Shown: positions 34,518 through 45,400 of the stretch, in pieces | How positions within the stretch are numbered: the first letter of the stretch is position 1 | Layout: each line of letters opens with the position of its first letter | Source: Rhizobium ruizarguesonis | Lineage (GTDB): Bacteria; Pseudomonadota; Alphaproteobacteria; Rhizobiales; Rhizobiaceae | Direction: 5' to 3' | Length of the DNA: 52,329 nt | Assembly (NCBI RefSeq): GCF_012349115.1 | Contig: NZ_PQIG01000102.1 | Location: forward strand, 1 to 52,329 | Notes under the pieces: generated by a model | What the model saw: only the letters and a program-made list of their open reading frames with translations | Told to the model about the DNA's origin: nothing | Database searches by the model: none | Translations under genes and position numbers: made by a program

Positions 34518-35009
34518 ATGGCGGCGATGTCCGATGTCCTGCTGCGGGTCGGCCGCCTGAACTATGTCTGGACGAACACCGAAAGCCTGCTGATCTATAT
34601 CATCGCCCATCTTCTCCAGGTCGAAAAGGATGCAGCAATCGTCGTGTTCCTGACGCTCAACACGACGCGCGCCCGGATCGATCTCATCGAACGGCTTTCC
34701 AAACTCGCTTCGACCTCTCCTTCCGACCGGAAGGCTATCCTTTCGGCCATGTCGCGGCTGAAGAAAGAATCCAAGACACGCAACAAGTACAATCACTGCA
34801 TCTATTCCTTCGACGAAAAGGGAGAGATCTCGAGCACGCAGCTGATGCGGCTCGTCGAGGACGACAAGGAGATCCGCTACGGCAAGATCGAGCAGATGGA
34901 CGCGCGCGAGATCGACCTTCTGGAAAAGTCGATCGCCGAAATCGTCGCCATCAGCCGGACGCTCTGGGCCTTCATCCATGCGAGCCCGCGGATCTCCGGT
35001 GATCTCTGA
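34518..35009 (+). CDS. Conserved hypothetical protein, helical
   Basis: 163 aa, ATG after GGGGAGAAAGG. Predicted mostly alpha-helical and soluble (VWTNTESLLIYIIAHLL, RARIDLIERLSKL, LKKESKTRNKYNHC). No catalytic motif or signal peptide is visible and I do not recognise the family by name. It follows the secretion cassette in the same direction after 119 bp, so co-expression is possible but not shown. Confidence 0.7.
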   Translation: MAAMSDVLLRVGRLNYVWTNTESLLIYIIAHLLQVEKDAAIVVFLTLNTTRARIDLIERLSKLASTSPSDRKAILSAMSRLKKESKTRNKYNHCIYSFDEKGEISSTQLMRLVEDDKEIRYGKIEQMDAREIDLLEKSIAEIVAISRTLWAFIHASPRISGDL

Positions 35010-35029
35010 TCTAGTCCTTATGTATGTCG

Positions 35030-35170
35030 TGCCCTCCAGACCGCTCCACACTTTCGGGCGACCCACATTGAAGCGCAGAATCCTTCGGGACGCATTACGC
35101 CCTATCACTTTGAATCTACGGATGATTTCCTACCGAAACCAATTCCGATTTCGGGTTATGCGCCGGCTCA
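35030..35170. repeat. Degenerate rhizobial intergenic repeat, copy 3
   Basis: CCGCTCCACACTTT (35041-35054) differs by one base from the complement of the core in copy 2 (CCGCTGCACACTTT). The rest of the gap (to about 35170, ending near TTTCGGGTTATGCGCC) has the look of worn intergenic mosaic sequence. No gene is seen between 35010 and 35279. Confidence 0.45.
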
Positions 35171-35279
35171 GGACTAATCACATTTAAGCCCTGCAAATCA
35201 TCCGGACGGTTTATTTGAAGATCGGTGTTTCCCATTAGAATGAAACCTCCCGAGTGACGTATGGGGTATTGGGGGCGGC

Positions 35280-36962
35280 ATGCGCATAGATATCATCGAC
35301 ACCATTGCCGGGTTCGAGGCGGTCCGCGACAACTGGGATCAGGTCTTCATGGAGGATCCCGACGCGCAGCATTTCCTCTCCTGGATATGGCTGAAGAATT
35401 ATCTCTCCCGCCGGCGCCGCTGGTTCATCCTCGCCCTTCGCGAGCGCGAACCCGGAGCACCTTATGTCGCCTTCTTTCCGCTGCGTCTGATCACGCATCT
35501 GAACGAGAAGACCGGGCGCTTCTACGACGAGATCATGATGGCCGGGAATTTTGCGGCCGATTATACCGGCTTCATCGTCAGACCAGACTACGAGCGTCAT
35601 GCCATTGCCGGCTTTGCTTCATTTCTCAAATATCAGAACTGGACCGACCTGAAGCTCGAATATTTCAGCGGCCCTGCCGGGCGGCGCGAGAAGATGATCG
35701 AGGCGCTGCGGGGGCCGGGGGTGATGTTTCGCGACAGCTCACCCAAGAACAGCGAGAATATCGACAACACGATCTGCCCCATCGTCCCGCTGCCGGCAAG
35801 CTTCGACGACTATCTCGAACAGCGCATGAGCAGCCAGACGCGACAGAAACTCCGGCGGTTCCTGCGCAAGGTCGAAGGCGACGATATTTACCGGATCACC
35901 ATGGCAACCGCCGAGACTATCGATCGGGACATGGACATCCTCTTCAATCTCTGGCGGACCAAGTGGAGCGCCCGCAAGGGCGCGGAGCGGACCGAGCGGC
36001 TGATCATCACAACGCGCGAGATGCTGATGGACAGCTTCAACAGCGGCAATCTCGACGTGCCGGTCCTTTGGTATGGCGACCAGCCACTCGGTGCGCTGGC
36101 AAATATCGTCGACCGGCAGAAGAAGGCGATCCTCTTTTATATCACCGGCCGCGACGAGAACTGGAAGACACCGTCTCCCGGTCTTATCCTGCACGGTTAC
36201 TGCATCCGGCGGGCGATCGAGGACGGCTTCAAGACCTACGATTTCCTGCGCGGAAACGAACCTTACAAATATATGTTCGGGGTGGAGGAAAGGCAGATCA
36301 GCTGCACCCTGTTCCGCACCCGCAATGGCCAGAATCTGCATGGCGTGCTCAACCCGCGCAGCATTCGTTTCGTCTATGAGCAGGCGCTCGACATGTACCG
36401 CAACGGAGCCCGTAGCAAGGCGGAGATCGCCTTTAACCAGGTTCTGCAATCCGCTCCAGGCCATACCGGCGCGGAATTCGGGCTCGCCAATCTGCTGTTC
36501 GACCGAGGCAAGCTGACAGAGGCCTTGACTGCCTACAAGGCTCTCACCGAGCGAGCGCCCGATCCGACACCGATCCAGATGCGGCTTGGCGACACGCAGC
36601 TTGCCCTGCATCAATATGAGCAGGCCGCGGAGACCTTCCGCCAGGTCGGCGAGATCGGGCCGCATCTCATCCAGGCGCATTACAAGCGTGGCATCGCCCT
36701 TGCGGCCAGCAAACGGCTGGCCGAAGCGGAGGCCGTCTTCGCCGCGATCCAGAACGTACATTCGGACGATCCGGCCGCGCGCGACTATGTCGCCAAAGCG
36801 AGTGCGGCGCTCGAACGGATCCGCGTGAGTGCCGAGCCTACCCCTTGCAAAACGGACGCCGTGCCGGAGACCATCGCCCGCTGGACCGGGGACGGCAGCT
36901 CAGCGAACGACGTCGACCGCGTCCGCACTGACATTAAACCCTATTGCCGATTCATTCCTTGA
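35280..36962 (+). CDS. GNAT (CelD/FemAB-like) acyltransferase fused to TPR repeats
   Basis: 560 aa. Residues about 1-340 form a double-GNAT region of the CelD/BcsL type (FLSWIWLKNYL, then RQKLRRFLRKVEGDD, ALANIVDRQKKAILFYITGRD, FLRGNEPYKYMFG). Such proteins acylate sugars or peptides and some accompany cellulose genes. Residues about 365-500 are TPR-like helical repeats (ALDMYRNGARSKAEIAFNQVL, FGLANLLFDRGKLTEALTAYKAL), a protein-binding platform. No signal peptide, so cytoplasmic. It is a stand-alone gene; acylation of a matrix glycan made by a nearby synthase is conceivable but unproven. Confidence 0.75.
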   Translation: MRIDIIDTIAGFEAVRDNWDQVFMEDPDAQHFLSWIWLKNYLSRRRRWFILALREREPGAPYVAFFPLRLITHLNEKTGRFYDEIMMAGNFAADYTGFIVRPDYERHAIAGFASFLKYQNWTDLKLEYFSGPAGRREKMIEALRGPGVMFRDSSPKNSENIDNTICPIVPLPASFDDYLEQRMSSQTRQKLRRFLRKVEGDDIYRITMATAETIDRDMDILFNLWRTKWSARKGAERTERLIITTREMLMDSFNSGNLDVPVLWYGDQPLGALANIVDRQKKAILFYITGRDENWKTPSPGLILHGYCIRRAIEDGFKTYDFLRGNEPYKYMFGVEERQISCTLFRTRNGQNLHGVLNPRSIRFVYEQALDMYRNGARSKAEIAFNQVLQSAPGHTGAEFGLANLLFDRGKLTEALTAYKALTERAPDPTPIQMRLGDTQLALHQYEQAAETFRQVGEIGPHLIQAHYKRGIALAASKRLAEAEAVFAAIQNVHSDDPAARDYVAKASAALERIRVSAEPTPCKTDAVPETIARWTGDGSSANDVDRVRTDIKPYCRFIP

Positions 36963-37053
36963 TTTCGCTTCTTCCAGCGCACATGGCGCAGTGGTATTCC
37001 AGGCGCGGTTGTGCTTTAAATTTGGGCATCACCCATGGGGGAAGACCACTGCC

Positions 37054-38742
37054 ATGGATACGCAGCAAGTTCCCTTCAAGGTAACAGCCGTTCGCTTCGT
37101 GCGAGCGGTCAAGGTCTTCATGACTTCCGAGGTAGGCGGAAAAGCGGCATTGATGTTTGCCGGGCTGGTAGCACTCTTCCTCGCGCTCAGCGGCCTGAAC
37201 GTTGCCAACAGCTACGTAGGCCGCAACTTTATGACAGCAATCGCTAATCGCCAGACGCCCGAGTTCATGCGGCAGGCGATATTTTACATCGGAGTCTTTG
37301 CAGCATTCACGATCGTCGCGGTTGTCTCCCGGTTCATTGAGGAACGCCTTGCGCTGCTTTGGCGAGAATTCCTAACGCGACGGGCCGTCAGTTTATATCT
37401 CGCCGACAGAGCCTACTATCATCTGGACGTCTCGGGACAGCTCACCCACCCCGACCAGCGCATCGCCGAGGACATGCGTGTATTCACGGTCACGACGCTA
37501 TCCTTCATTCTAATGATCCTAAACAGCAGTCTGACGATCGTCGCCTTTTCCGGGGTGTTATGGTCGATAAGTCCCCTGCTGTCTGCGGTTGCCGTTGTGT
37601 ATGCGGCTTGCGGGTCGTACCTGACGATCGCGCTTGGGCGACCGCTCATCAAACTGAATTACGACCAGCTCGACAAGGAGGCCAGCTTCCGCTCCGGCCT
37701 GATACAAGTTCGAGAAAACGCCGAAGCCATAATGCTGGCGCATTGCGAAGAACAGCAGAGCTCTCGTCTGCTGTGGCGCCTCGATGACGCGGTCGCCAAT
37801 TTTCGCAAAGTCACCGCCATCAATCGCAACGTCGGATTCTTCACCACAGGTTACAACTGGCTGATCCAGATCATTCCCGCCTTGATCATTGCTCCCGCCT
37901 ACATAAGAGGGAATATCGACTTCGGCGTAATCACCCAATCCGGCGCAGCTTTCGCAATGCTGGTGGGCGCTTTTTCGCTGGTTATAACCCAGTTCCAGTC
38001 CATCTCCACGTTCGCCGCGGTCGTCGCGCGGCTTAGCTCGCTGATGGAGGCTATCGAACGATCAGGAACACCCGTGGACGCGAGTATCGAGATTGTCGAG
38101 GGAAAAGAGCGTCTGGCGTACGAGAATCTGACCCTGCTGCACGCCACGAACGGTGTCCCCATCGTGAAGGACGTGTCGATATCGATCCCCTTGGGAACGC
38201 GCGTCTTGATCACAGGGCCGGCTCAAGATGCCCAGGCCGCGCTGTTCAGAGCGACGGCCGGCATTTCATTCAAGGGATCCGGGCGCATCATTCGCCCAGC
38301 CGCCGATGACATACTCTTTCTCCCGCAGCGGCCTTATCTGCCGACAGGGACACTGCGCCAGATTCTTGTACGCAACGAGCGCGCAGGCGAAATCCCCGAT
38401 GACCGCATCGTGCAGATCCTGCGCGAGCTCAATCTCGAACACGTGCTGGAACAGGTGGGCGGATTAAATACCGAACAAAACTGGGAAATATTGCTCTCGC
38501 CGCAGGAGCAGCAACTTCTGGCATTCATCAACATTCTCATCGCGGCGCCGCAGTTCGCCTTCCTGGATCGACTGGACGCGACGCTCGATCTCGAACGACT
38601 TCACACGATCATGCAGATGCTTTCAGAGAGTTCGATCACATACATCAACAACGCAGAAACCGCCGCCCTGCGCGATTACCACGATGCGGTGTTGGAATGC
38701 GGTGAGGATGGCGGATGGGTGTGGACTGTGAACCGGGCCTGA
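37054..38742 (+). CDS. SbmA/YddA-like ABC protein with degenerate nucleotide-binding domain
   Basis: 562 aa from MDTQQVPFKV; the upstream in-frame extension overlaps the previous gene. The membrane domain (about 30-330) resembles ABC_membrane_2/SbmA-BacA proteins (SGLNVANSYVGRNFM, ALLWREFLTRRAVSLYL, HPDQRIAEDM). The C-terminal ATPase keeps the fold but not the chemistry: the Walker A region is GPAQDAQAA (388-396; Lys and Ser/Thr replaced by Gln and Ala), the signature is LSPQEQQ, Asp505 of Walker B is followed by Arg506 instead of Glu, and the switch His is absent. It may act as a proton-driven importer like SbmA/BacA or be a regulatory relic. The open frame suggests selection. Confidence 0.85.
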   Translation: MDTQQVPFKVTAVRFVRAVKVFMTSEVGGKAALMFAGLVALFLALSGLNVANSYVGRNFMTAIANRQTPEFMRQAIFYIGVFAAFTIVAVVSRFIEERLALLWREFLTRRAVSLYLADRAYYHLDVSGQLTHPDQRIAEDMRVFTVTTLSFILMILNSSLTIVAFSGVLWSISPLLSAVAVVYAACGSYLTIALGRPLIKLNYDQLDKEASFRSGLIQVRENAEAIMLAHCEEQQSSRLLWRLDDAVANFRKVTAINRNVGFFTTGYNWLIQIIPALIIAPAYIRGNIDFGVITQSGAAFAMLVGAFSLVITQFQSISTFAAVVARLSSLMEAIERSGTPVDASIEIVEGKERLAYENLTLLHATNGVPIVKDVSISIPLGTRVLITGPAQDAQAALFRATAGISFKGSGRIIRPAADDILFLPQRPYLPTGTLRQILVRNERAGEIPDDRIVQILRELNLEHVLEQVGGLNTEQNWEILLSPQEQQLLAFINILIAAPQFAFLDRLDATLDLERLHTIMQMLSESSITYINNAETAALRDYHDAVLECGEDGGWVWTVNRA

Positions 38743-38854
38743 GACCGGGCATGAGACTGGGCCGCGGCAACGCCGGTAATTCGGTTGTCGAACGCCCGCA
38801 ACAGGTTTATTTTGTCAGATCCTCGATGCCCTTTTGAGGGAAGGTCGTGCGGAG

Positions 38855-39523
38855 ATGCTAGTCAAAGATGTGATGATCACGAAGGTTGTCGGCGTATCAC
38901 CTGACAATAGCGTTCGGCGAGCCGCCGAGATTATGCTTGCCAATCACGTGAGTGGTGTCCCGGTCATCGACGATGCGGGCCGCCTCGTTGGAATCATCAG
39001 TGAAGGCGATCTGCTGCGGAGAACGGAGTTGGGACGGGAAGCCACCGCCGAACTCGGAATGTCTGCCCTTACCGCCGAAGAGAAAGCCACAGCTTATGTT
39101 AGGAGCAACGCGTGGAGAGTTGCCGACGTCATGAGCTGCGACCCGATCGTCGTAGATGGGGACACGTCACTGGCGCGAGTGTCTGCATTGATGCAGGAAC
39201 ATCACATAAAACGCATTCCCGTTATGAGGGACGGCGTGCTGGTTGGCATCGTCAGTCGTGCGGACCTTCTGAAGGCGATCGTCACGGCCGATCAGGATGA
39301 AACCGCGTCAGGTGACGAGGCCATCCGTCGCAGCATTGCGACACGCCTCAGCGAAAATGCGGATCTTCTGGGAAAAGACACGACCGTGACCGTCACCGAC
39401 GGTGTGGCTCACCTGTGGGGAACCATCGACACGGAAGAGTGCAAGAAGGCGGCGCGCGTCGCTGCCGAAAGTGTCCGCGGCGTGAGGCGAGTGGTTGAAC
39501 ATTTCTCTGAGGATCGTCGGTAA
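38855..39523 (+). CDS. CBS-pair and BON domain protein
   Basis: 222 aa starting at MLVKDVMITKVV; an earlier in-frame codon at 38834 lacks support. Two CBS domains (about 2-60 and 90-145; both contain the VPVIDDAGRLVGIIS/IPVMRDGVLVGIVSR pattern) form a nucleotide-sensing Bateman module; a BON domain (about 158-222, VTVTDGVAHLWGTID) follows. Such proteins respond to adenine nucleotides and are often induced by stress or low oxygen. It stands alone in front of the phosphoketolase gene, 400 bp upstream. Confidence 0.88.
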   Translation: MLVKDVMITKVVGVSPDNSVRRAAEIMLANHVSGVPVIDDAGRLVGIISEGDLLRRTELGREATAELGMSALTAEEKATAYVRSNAWRVADVMSCDPIVVDGDTSLARVSALMQEHHIKRIPVMRDGVLVGIVSRADLLKAIVTADQDETASGDEAIRRSIATRLSENADLLGKDTTVTVTDGVAHLWGTIDTEECKKAARVAAESVRGVRRVVEHFSEDRR

Positions 39524-39925
39524 AAGCCGGCAGGATTTCCTTCGCTATCGGCTTCTGTCTTCGGATTAAACCTCGGATGCCGTCGATTTTAACTGTGCTT
39601 CCGATGCATTTTGTGCGAGTATTAGCTCGTACGCATAGACAGCTGGGAGCGAAGCCGCTTCGACGGCAGGGCGATATACAAGAAAAGTAGAGATGTAAGT
39701 GATGGCCGCAGCCGCAACGGGCGGGCCAGCGTCTCAGGCTGATTGAAACAGGCACCATATGGCATATTGGGTCGACAACGACCGCGCTGCAGATTGTGCC
39801 TGCCGTCAGCATCCCTTCCGCCAAGCATCTGTCGCTCGCTTCATTCGCTCGCAGTTAGAAACTCGACAATTTCTCACCTTGGAAGATCTTACCGTAGCAA
39901 TCTGGGCTCAGAGGAGGAGGCACCC
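39524..39925. other. Gap before the phosphoketolase gene
   Basis: 402 bp in which no protein is convincing; an in-frame extension of the phosphoketolase begins at 39743 but lacks family similarity. It presumably holds the promoter of the phosphoketolase row. I found no clear FNR/FixK-type palindrome or terminator. Confidence 0.5.
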
Positions 39926-42391
39926 ATGGTTTCGCTCAAAACGGCACGAGATGCAAAGGTCGCCATACACGCGAAGATGGCAACGGGCGGCCCCCTTTCG
40001 ACGAAAGAATTGCAGTCCATCGACGCCTATTGGCGGGCATCGAACTATCTGTCGGTCGGACAGATTTATCTTCTCGACAATCCACTGCTGAAAGAACCAT
40101 TGAGGCGCGAGCACATAAAGCCGCGACTGCTTGGCCATTGGGGCACCTCGCCGGGTTTGAACATGCTTTACGTGCATCTCAACCGCGTGATCAAACGCGA
40201 TGATCTAGAGATGATCTACGTCATCGGACCAGGACATGGCGGACCGTCGCTGGTTGCGCACGCCTATCTCGAAGGCACCTACAGCGAAGTTTATCCCAAT
40301 ATAAGTCAGGATGCCGAGGGCATGAAGAGGCTGTTCAAGCAGTTCAGCTTCCCCGGCGGCATCCCTAGCCACGTTGCCCCGGAAACCCCCGGCAGTATCC
40401 ACGAGGGCGGCGAACTGGGCTATGCCCTCAGCCACGCCTATGGGGCGGCGTTCGACAATCCGAATCTGATTGTCGCCTGCGTCGTCGGCGATGGGGAGGC
40501 CGAAACCGGGCCGCTTGCAACAGGCTGGCACGGCAACAAATTCCTCAATCCCGCTCGTGACGGCTGCGTGCTGCCGATCCTGCATCTGAACGGCTACAAG
40601 ATCGCCAATCCGTGCTTCCTCGCCCGCATTCCCCGGGACGAGTTGAGGAAGTTCTTCGAAGGCATGGGCTACACGCCGTATTTCGTCGAGGGTAGTGACC
40701 CTGAAAACGTGCACCAGCAATTGGCCGGCGTGCTCGACACAGCAGTGGCGGATATCCAGGAAATCTGGGCAGCTGCCCGCACCAAAGGCAAGATAAAACG
40801 CCCGATGTGGCCGATGATCATTTTCCGCACGCCAAAAGGCTGGACCTGCCCTCCCGAGATCGACGGCAAGAAGTGCGAGGATTACTGGCGGGCGCACCAG
40901 GTGCCGATGGGCGACATGGACAAACCGGAGCACATCCGCATTCTGCAGCAATGGATGAACAGCTACCGCCCTGAGGAATTGTTCGATGACAGCGGTCGCT
41001 TGAAGCCAGGGCTGGCGGCGCTGGCGCCCGTGGGGCAACGCCGGATGAGCGACAATCCGCATGCCAACGGCGGATTGCTATTGCGGGACCTGAAAATGCC
41101 CGACTTCCGGGACTACGCGGTATCCGTTCCAAGCCCCGGGCAAACCCACACCGAGGCGGCGCGAGTGATGGGCAAGTTTCTCCGCGATATCATGAAGATG
41201 AACATGGACAGCAAGAACTTCCGACTGTTCAGCCCTGATGAGAACAACTCCAATCGCTGGCAGGATGTACTGGAGGTCACCGACCGCTGCTACATGGCGG
41301 ACATCTATCCGGAAGACGATCATCTTTCGCCCGATGGCAGAGTGATGGAGGTGCTCAGCGAGCATCAATGCCAAGGCTGGCTGGAAGGTTACCTGCTGAC
41401 CGGCCGGCATGGCTTCTTTTCCTGCTACGAAGCTTTCATCCACATCATCGACTCGATGTTCAACCAGCATGCCAAATGGCTGAAGGTGTGCAACGACATT
41501 CCATGGCGGCGATCGGTCGCCTCGCTTAACTACTTCCTGAGCTCCCATGTCTGGCGGCAGGACCACAATGGCTTCAGCCACCAGGATCCGGGATTCATTG
41601 ATCACGTCGTCAACAAGAAGGCGGACGTTGTCCGGATCTATCTGCCGCCGGACGCCAATACATTGCTCTCTGTAACCGATCACTGCTTGCGCAGCCGCAA
41701 CTATGTCAACGTGGTTGTCGCAGGCAAGCAGCCTGCTCCGCAGTGGCTGACGATGGATCAGGCCATCAAGCATTGCAGCGAAGGTCTCGGCATTTGGGGA
41801 TGGGCCAGCAATGACATGGGAAGTGAACCTGACGTCGTGATGGCATGTTGTGGGGATGTTCCAACGCTTGAGACGCTGGCGGCGGTTGAGCTAATCCGGG
41901 AGCATCTGCCGGAGCTGAAAGTCCGTGTTATCAACGTCGTGAACCTGATGAAACTTCAACCCCCGTCCGAGCACCCACATGGGCTGCCGGATCGCGATTT
42001 TGATGCGCTGTTCACCAAGAACAAGCCGATCATCTTCGCCTTCCACGGCTATCCGTGGCTCATCCACCGGCTCACCTACCGCCGTACCAATCACGGCAAT
42101 CTGCACGTCCGCGGCTACAAGGAAGAAGGAACGACGACGACGCCGTTCGACATGGTGGTCCTGAATGAAATGGACCGCTTCCATCTGGTCGAGGACGTCA
42201 TCGACCGGCTGCCGCAGCTCGGTGCGCGCGCTGCATATTTCAAACAGGCAATTCGCGAGAAGCTGGTCGAACATCGCCAATACATTGAGAAGTATGGCGA
42301 CGACATGCCGGCAATCAGCGGCTGGAAATGGGGCTCGAAAGCTCAGCCAAAAACACGTCAAAGAACCTCCACCGAAGGGGACAATGCTTGA
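39926..42391 (+). CDS. xfp: Phosphoketolase (xylulose-5-phosphate/fructose-6-phosphate)
   Basis: 821 aa, ATG preceded by GAGGAGGAGG. Thiamine-diphosphate binding is shown by GDGEAETG (188-195) and the following HGNKF; N-terminal YWRASNYLSVGQIYL and GHWGTSPGLN are hallmarks of the family, and the length is standard. It splits xylulose 5-phosphate or fructose 6-phosphate with phosphate to acetyl phosphate plus glyceraldehyde 3-phosphate or erythrose 4-phosphate. The next gene begins 30 bp later, so hexose phosphate made by the phosphorylase could feed it. No acetate kinase or phosphotransacetylase gene adjoins. Confidence 0.95.
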   Translation: MVSLKTARDAKVAIHAKMATGGPLSTKELQSIDAYWRASNYLSVGQIYLLDNPLLKEPLRREHIKPRLLGHWGTSPGLNMLYVHLNRVIKRDDLEMIYVIGPGHGGPSLVAHAYLEGTYSEVYPNISQDAEGMKRLFKQFSFPGGIPSHVAPETPGSIHEGGELGYALSHAYGAAFDNPNLIVACVVGDGEAETGPLATGWHGNKFLNPARDGCVLPILHLNGYKIANPCFLARIPRDELRKFFEGMGYTPYFVEGSDPENVHQQLAGVLDTAVADIQEIWAAARTKGKIKRPMWPMIIFRTPKGWTCPPEIDGKKCEDYWRAHQVPMGDMDKPEHIRILQQWMNSYRPEELFDDSGRLKPGLAALAPVGQRRMSDNPHANGGLLLRDLKMPDFRDYAVSVPSPGQTHTEAARVMGKFLRDIMKMNMDSKNFRLFSPDENNSNRWQDVLEVTDRCYMADIYPEDDHLSPDGRVMEVLSEHQCQGWLEGYLLTGRHGFFSCYEAFIHIIDSMFNQHAKWLKVCNDIPWRRSVASLNYFLSSHVWRQDHNGFSHQDPGFIDHVVNKKADVVRIYLPPDANTLLSVTDHCLRSRNYVNVVVAGKQPAPQWLTMDQAIKHCSEGLGIWGWASNDMGSEPDVVMACCGDVPTLETLAAVELIREHLPELKVRVINVVNLMKLQPPSEHPHGLPDRDFDALFTKNKPIIFAFHGYPWLIHRLTYRRTNHGNLHVRGYKEEGTTTTPFDMVVLNEMDRFHLVEDVIDRLPQLGARAAYFKQAIREKLVEHRQYIEKYGDDMPAISGWKWGSKAQPKTRQRTSTEGDNA

Positions 42392-42421
42392 GCAACATTG
42401 TGCAATCGAACGGAGGTTCCA

Positions 42422-45400
42422 GTGGCAACGAGCACGGCCGACGCGCCACGCCATGATAGTATCGCGGAGCTCAATCCGAGTTCCGCGGTCGCATTGCTTT
42501 CCAACGACCGATACAGTGTCCTGGTCACCGCTGCCGGCGCTGGTTACGGAATGTGGCAAGGCCTCGACATTACCCGGTGGCGCGAGGACAGCACCCGCGA
42601 TTGTTGGGGCCAATTTTGTTACGTCCGGGATCTGACTGACAACGATCTCTGGTCCATCGGGCGGCAGCCATTATTTCGCCCTTCAAATATCTACGAGCAC
42701 GCCTTTTATGGAGACCGGGCCGAACTCAGCTGTCATGCCGGCGACATTGAAATCGTCTCGAAAATCTGTGTCGCACCCGATGTGGACGTGGAAGTGCGCA
42801 TGCTCACAGTCACGAACCATGGCACACGGGAAAGAACCCTCGAACTGACAAGCTATGCCGAAGTCTGCCTGTACAATCGCAGCGCGGATATGGCGCATCC
42901 GGGTTTTGCCAAGCTTTTCGTGGAGACGCAGTTTGACGAGGCGACAGGCGCCTTGTTTGCCCGTCGCAGGCCACGTGCTGCCGGGGAGAAAGCCACTTGG
43001 GCAGTTCACGTCTCCTCGTCGAACCTGCAGCCTGCCCAAGCGGCCCAATATGAAACCGATCGGCTGAGATTTCTTGGTCGAGGCCGGACAACAGCCAACC
43101 CGGTGGCATTCGACGCAGGCGCATTGCTCTCCGGAACAACCGGGCCTGTCCTCGACCCGATTTTCTGTCTGCGGCGAACGGTTCGTCTGGCGCCAGGCGC
43201 CGATGCGCGCATCGCCTTCGTCACGGGGGCGGCAGACGACCAGTCGGCCGTGCAGCTCATCGCCAAGAGATACGCCGAGATCGACGCAGTCGAGCAAGCT
43301 TTCTCCGATGCATCAAGGAGATACGAAAGCGAGCTCCAGACGCTGGGCCTGAAGCCCGGCGATGTCTCGCTGTTCAATCGGCTGGCCGGGAGCGTCGTAT
43401 TTACGAACCCGGCCATGCGGCAGGCGACCGCTCTCCAGAGAGATCGGTGGGATCGAGCAGCTCTCTGGGCTCGCGGTATCTCCGGCGACCTCCCCATCGT
43501 GCTGGTCCGCGCGAATGGCGACAGGCACCATGCCCTCCTTCGCCAGGTAACGATGGCTCACGATTTCGCTCGGCGGAGGGGCTTGAGATTTGACCTGATC
43601 CTAGTTGATGAGGGCGGTTCGGCAAGCGCCAAGCGGCTGGCCGAAAAGCTGCAGTCGGGCCCGCAAGCCGAAATGATCGGCAAACCCGGCGGAATCTTTA
43701 TCCTTTCCGAGCCCGATACCGAAAGCGACCACCTGGCGACCATCGCCGCGGCGGCGCGCGTCATCCTGCTGGGAAGCGGCGGTGAACTCGGCGATCAACT
43801 CAACCGGCTCTCCCCAGCCAGGTCACCTCTTTCACCCACCTTTACCACTCGGCTGAGCGAGCACCCCGCAGCCCCGCCTCCTAAACCAGCCGAAGATTTG
43901 CAATACTGGAACGGGCTCGGCGGCTTCACAGCTGATGGGCACGAGTATGTGGTGCGCGTGGACGCGCTCAAACCCCAAGCCCCCGCCCTGCCGCCTGCGC
44001 CTTGGACCAACGTGATCGCAAATCCGCATTTTGGCTGTCTGACGACTGAAGCCGGTCTTGGCTACACATGGGCGGAGAACAGTCAAATGAACCGGCTAAC
44101 ACCGTGGTCGAACGACCCGGTTACGGATGCGCCGGGCGAGGTCCTCTATTTGCGGGATGAGGAAACCGGAGATATCTGGACGCCGACGCCGCTACCGATC
44201 GGTCCTGGTGCAGTCGTGACTGTTCGTCACGGCCAAGGTTACAGCCGGTATACAAGTTTTAGCCGACACCTCAGTCACGAACTGACAGTATCGATCGCCC
44301 CCAACGATCCGGTCAAAATCATGCGCGTCAGGCTTAGCAACGAGGACACCCGAGTTCGGCATGTGACCGCAATCTATTTCGCCGAGTGGGTGCTTGGAAC
44401 CCAGCGTGAACAGACAGCAGCACGGGTCGTCTGCGAGCGGGACGCCAGATCGGGTGCGATCGTGGCCAGGAATCCCTGGGCCGCCGATTTTGCCGGAAGG
44501 CTGGCTTTTGCAGCCGCCAGTCAGCCGGCAAGGTCGACCACGTCCGACCGGACGGAGTTTCTGGGTAAATACGGTTCCGTGTTTCAGCCGGCGGCCCTGG
44601 GGCGAACCGATCTGGCTGAACGTTTTGGCCCACTACTGGATCCCTGTGCCGCGCTGATGGTGGATATCTCCCTGCGCCCCAGCGAAAGCAGGGAGATTGT
44701 CTTCATACTTGGGCAGGCTGCCGATCTCGATGAGGTCAGCAGGCTCGTCCATGAGCATACCGACCTCGAGCGCGCAGCCGCGAGCCTGTCTGCTGCCTCC
44801 CGCCAGTGGGATCACATTCTCAACTCGATCCAGGTCTCGACGCCGGACACGGGCTTGAACTTGATGATGAATCGCTGGTTGCTGTACCAAGTTCTGGCAT
44901 GCCGCATGTGGGCGCGCACGTCCAACTATCAGTCCGGCGGCGCGTATGGATTCAGGGACCAGCTGCAGGATGTGATGGCGCTGGTCTATAGCGTGCCGAG
45001 CGAGGCCCGCTCACACATCTTGCGATCGGCGGCGCGCCAATTTGAGGAGGGGGACGTCCAGCACTGGTGGCACCCGCCATCTGGCGTCGGCGTTCGCACC
45101 CGGATCACTGACGACTTGTATTTCCTGCCTCTCGTCGTTCACCACTATGTTTCCACGACAGGCGACGCTCAACTGCTTGACGAGATTGTTCCCTTCATCA
45201 CGTCACCGGTGCTGAGAGACGATCAGGAGGAAGACTTCAACCAGCCGGCGACCAGCGAGCAGTCCGGCACCGTCTATGAACATTGCGTTCGAGCGCTGGA
45301 GCATGGCTACCGGCTAGGCAGCCATGGCCTGCCCCTGATGGGAACCGGCGACTGGAACGACGGCATGAACAAAGTCGGCGCTGGGGGTAAGGGGGAGAGT

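Noticed and set aside
37054..38742. Pseudogene call for the SbmA/YddA-like gene
   Set aside because: Only ATPase catalytic residues changed; the frame is open over 562 codons and the membrane domain is well kept.
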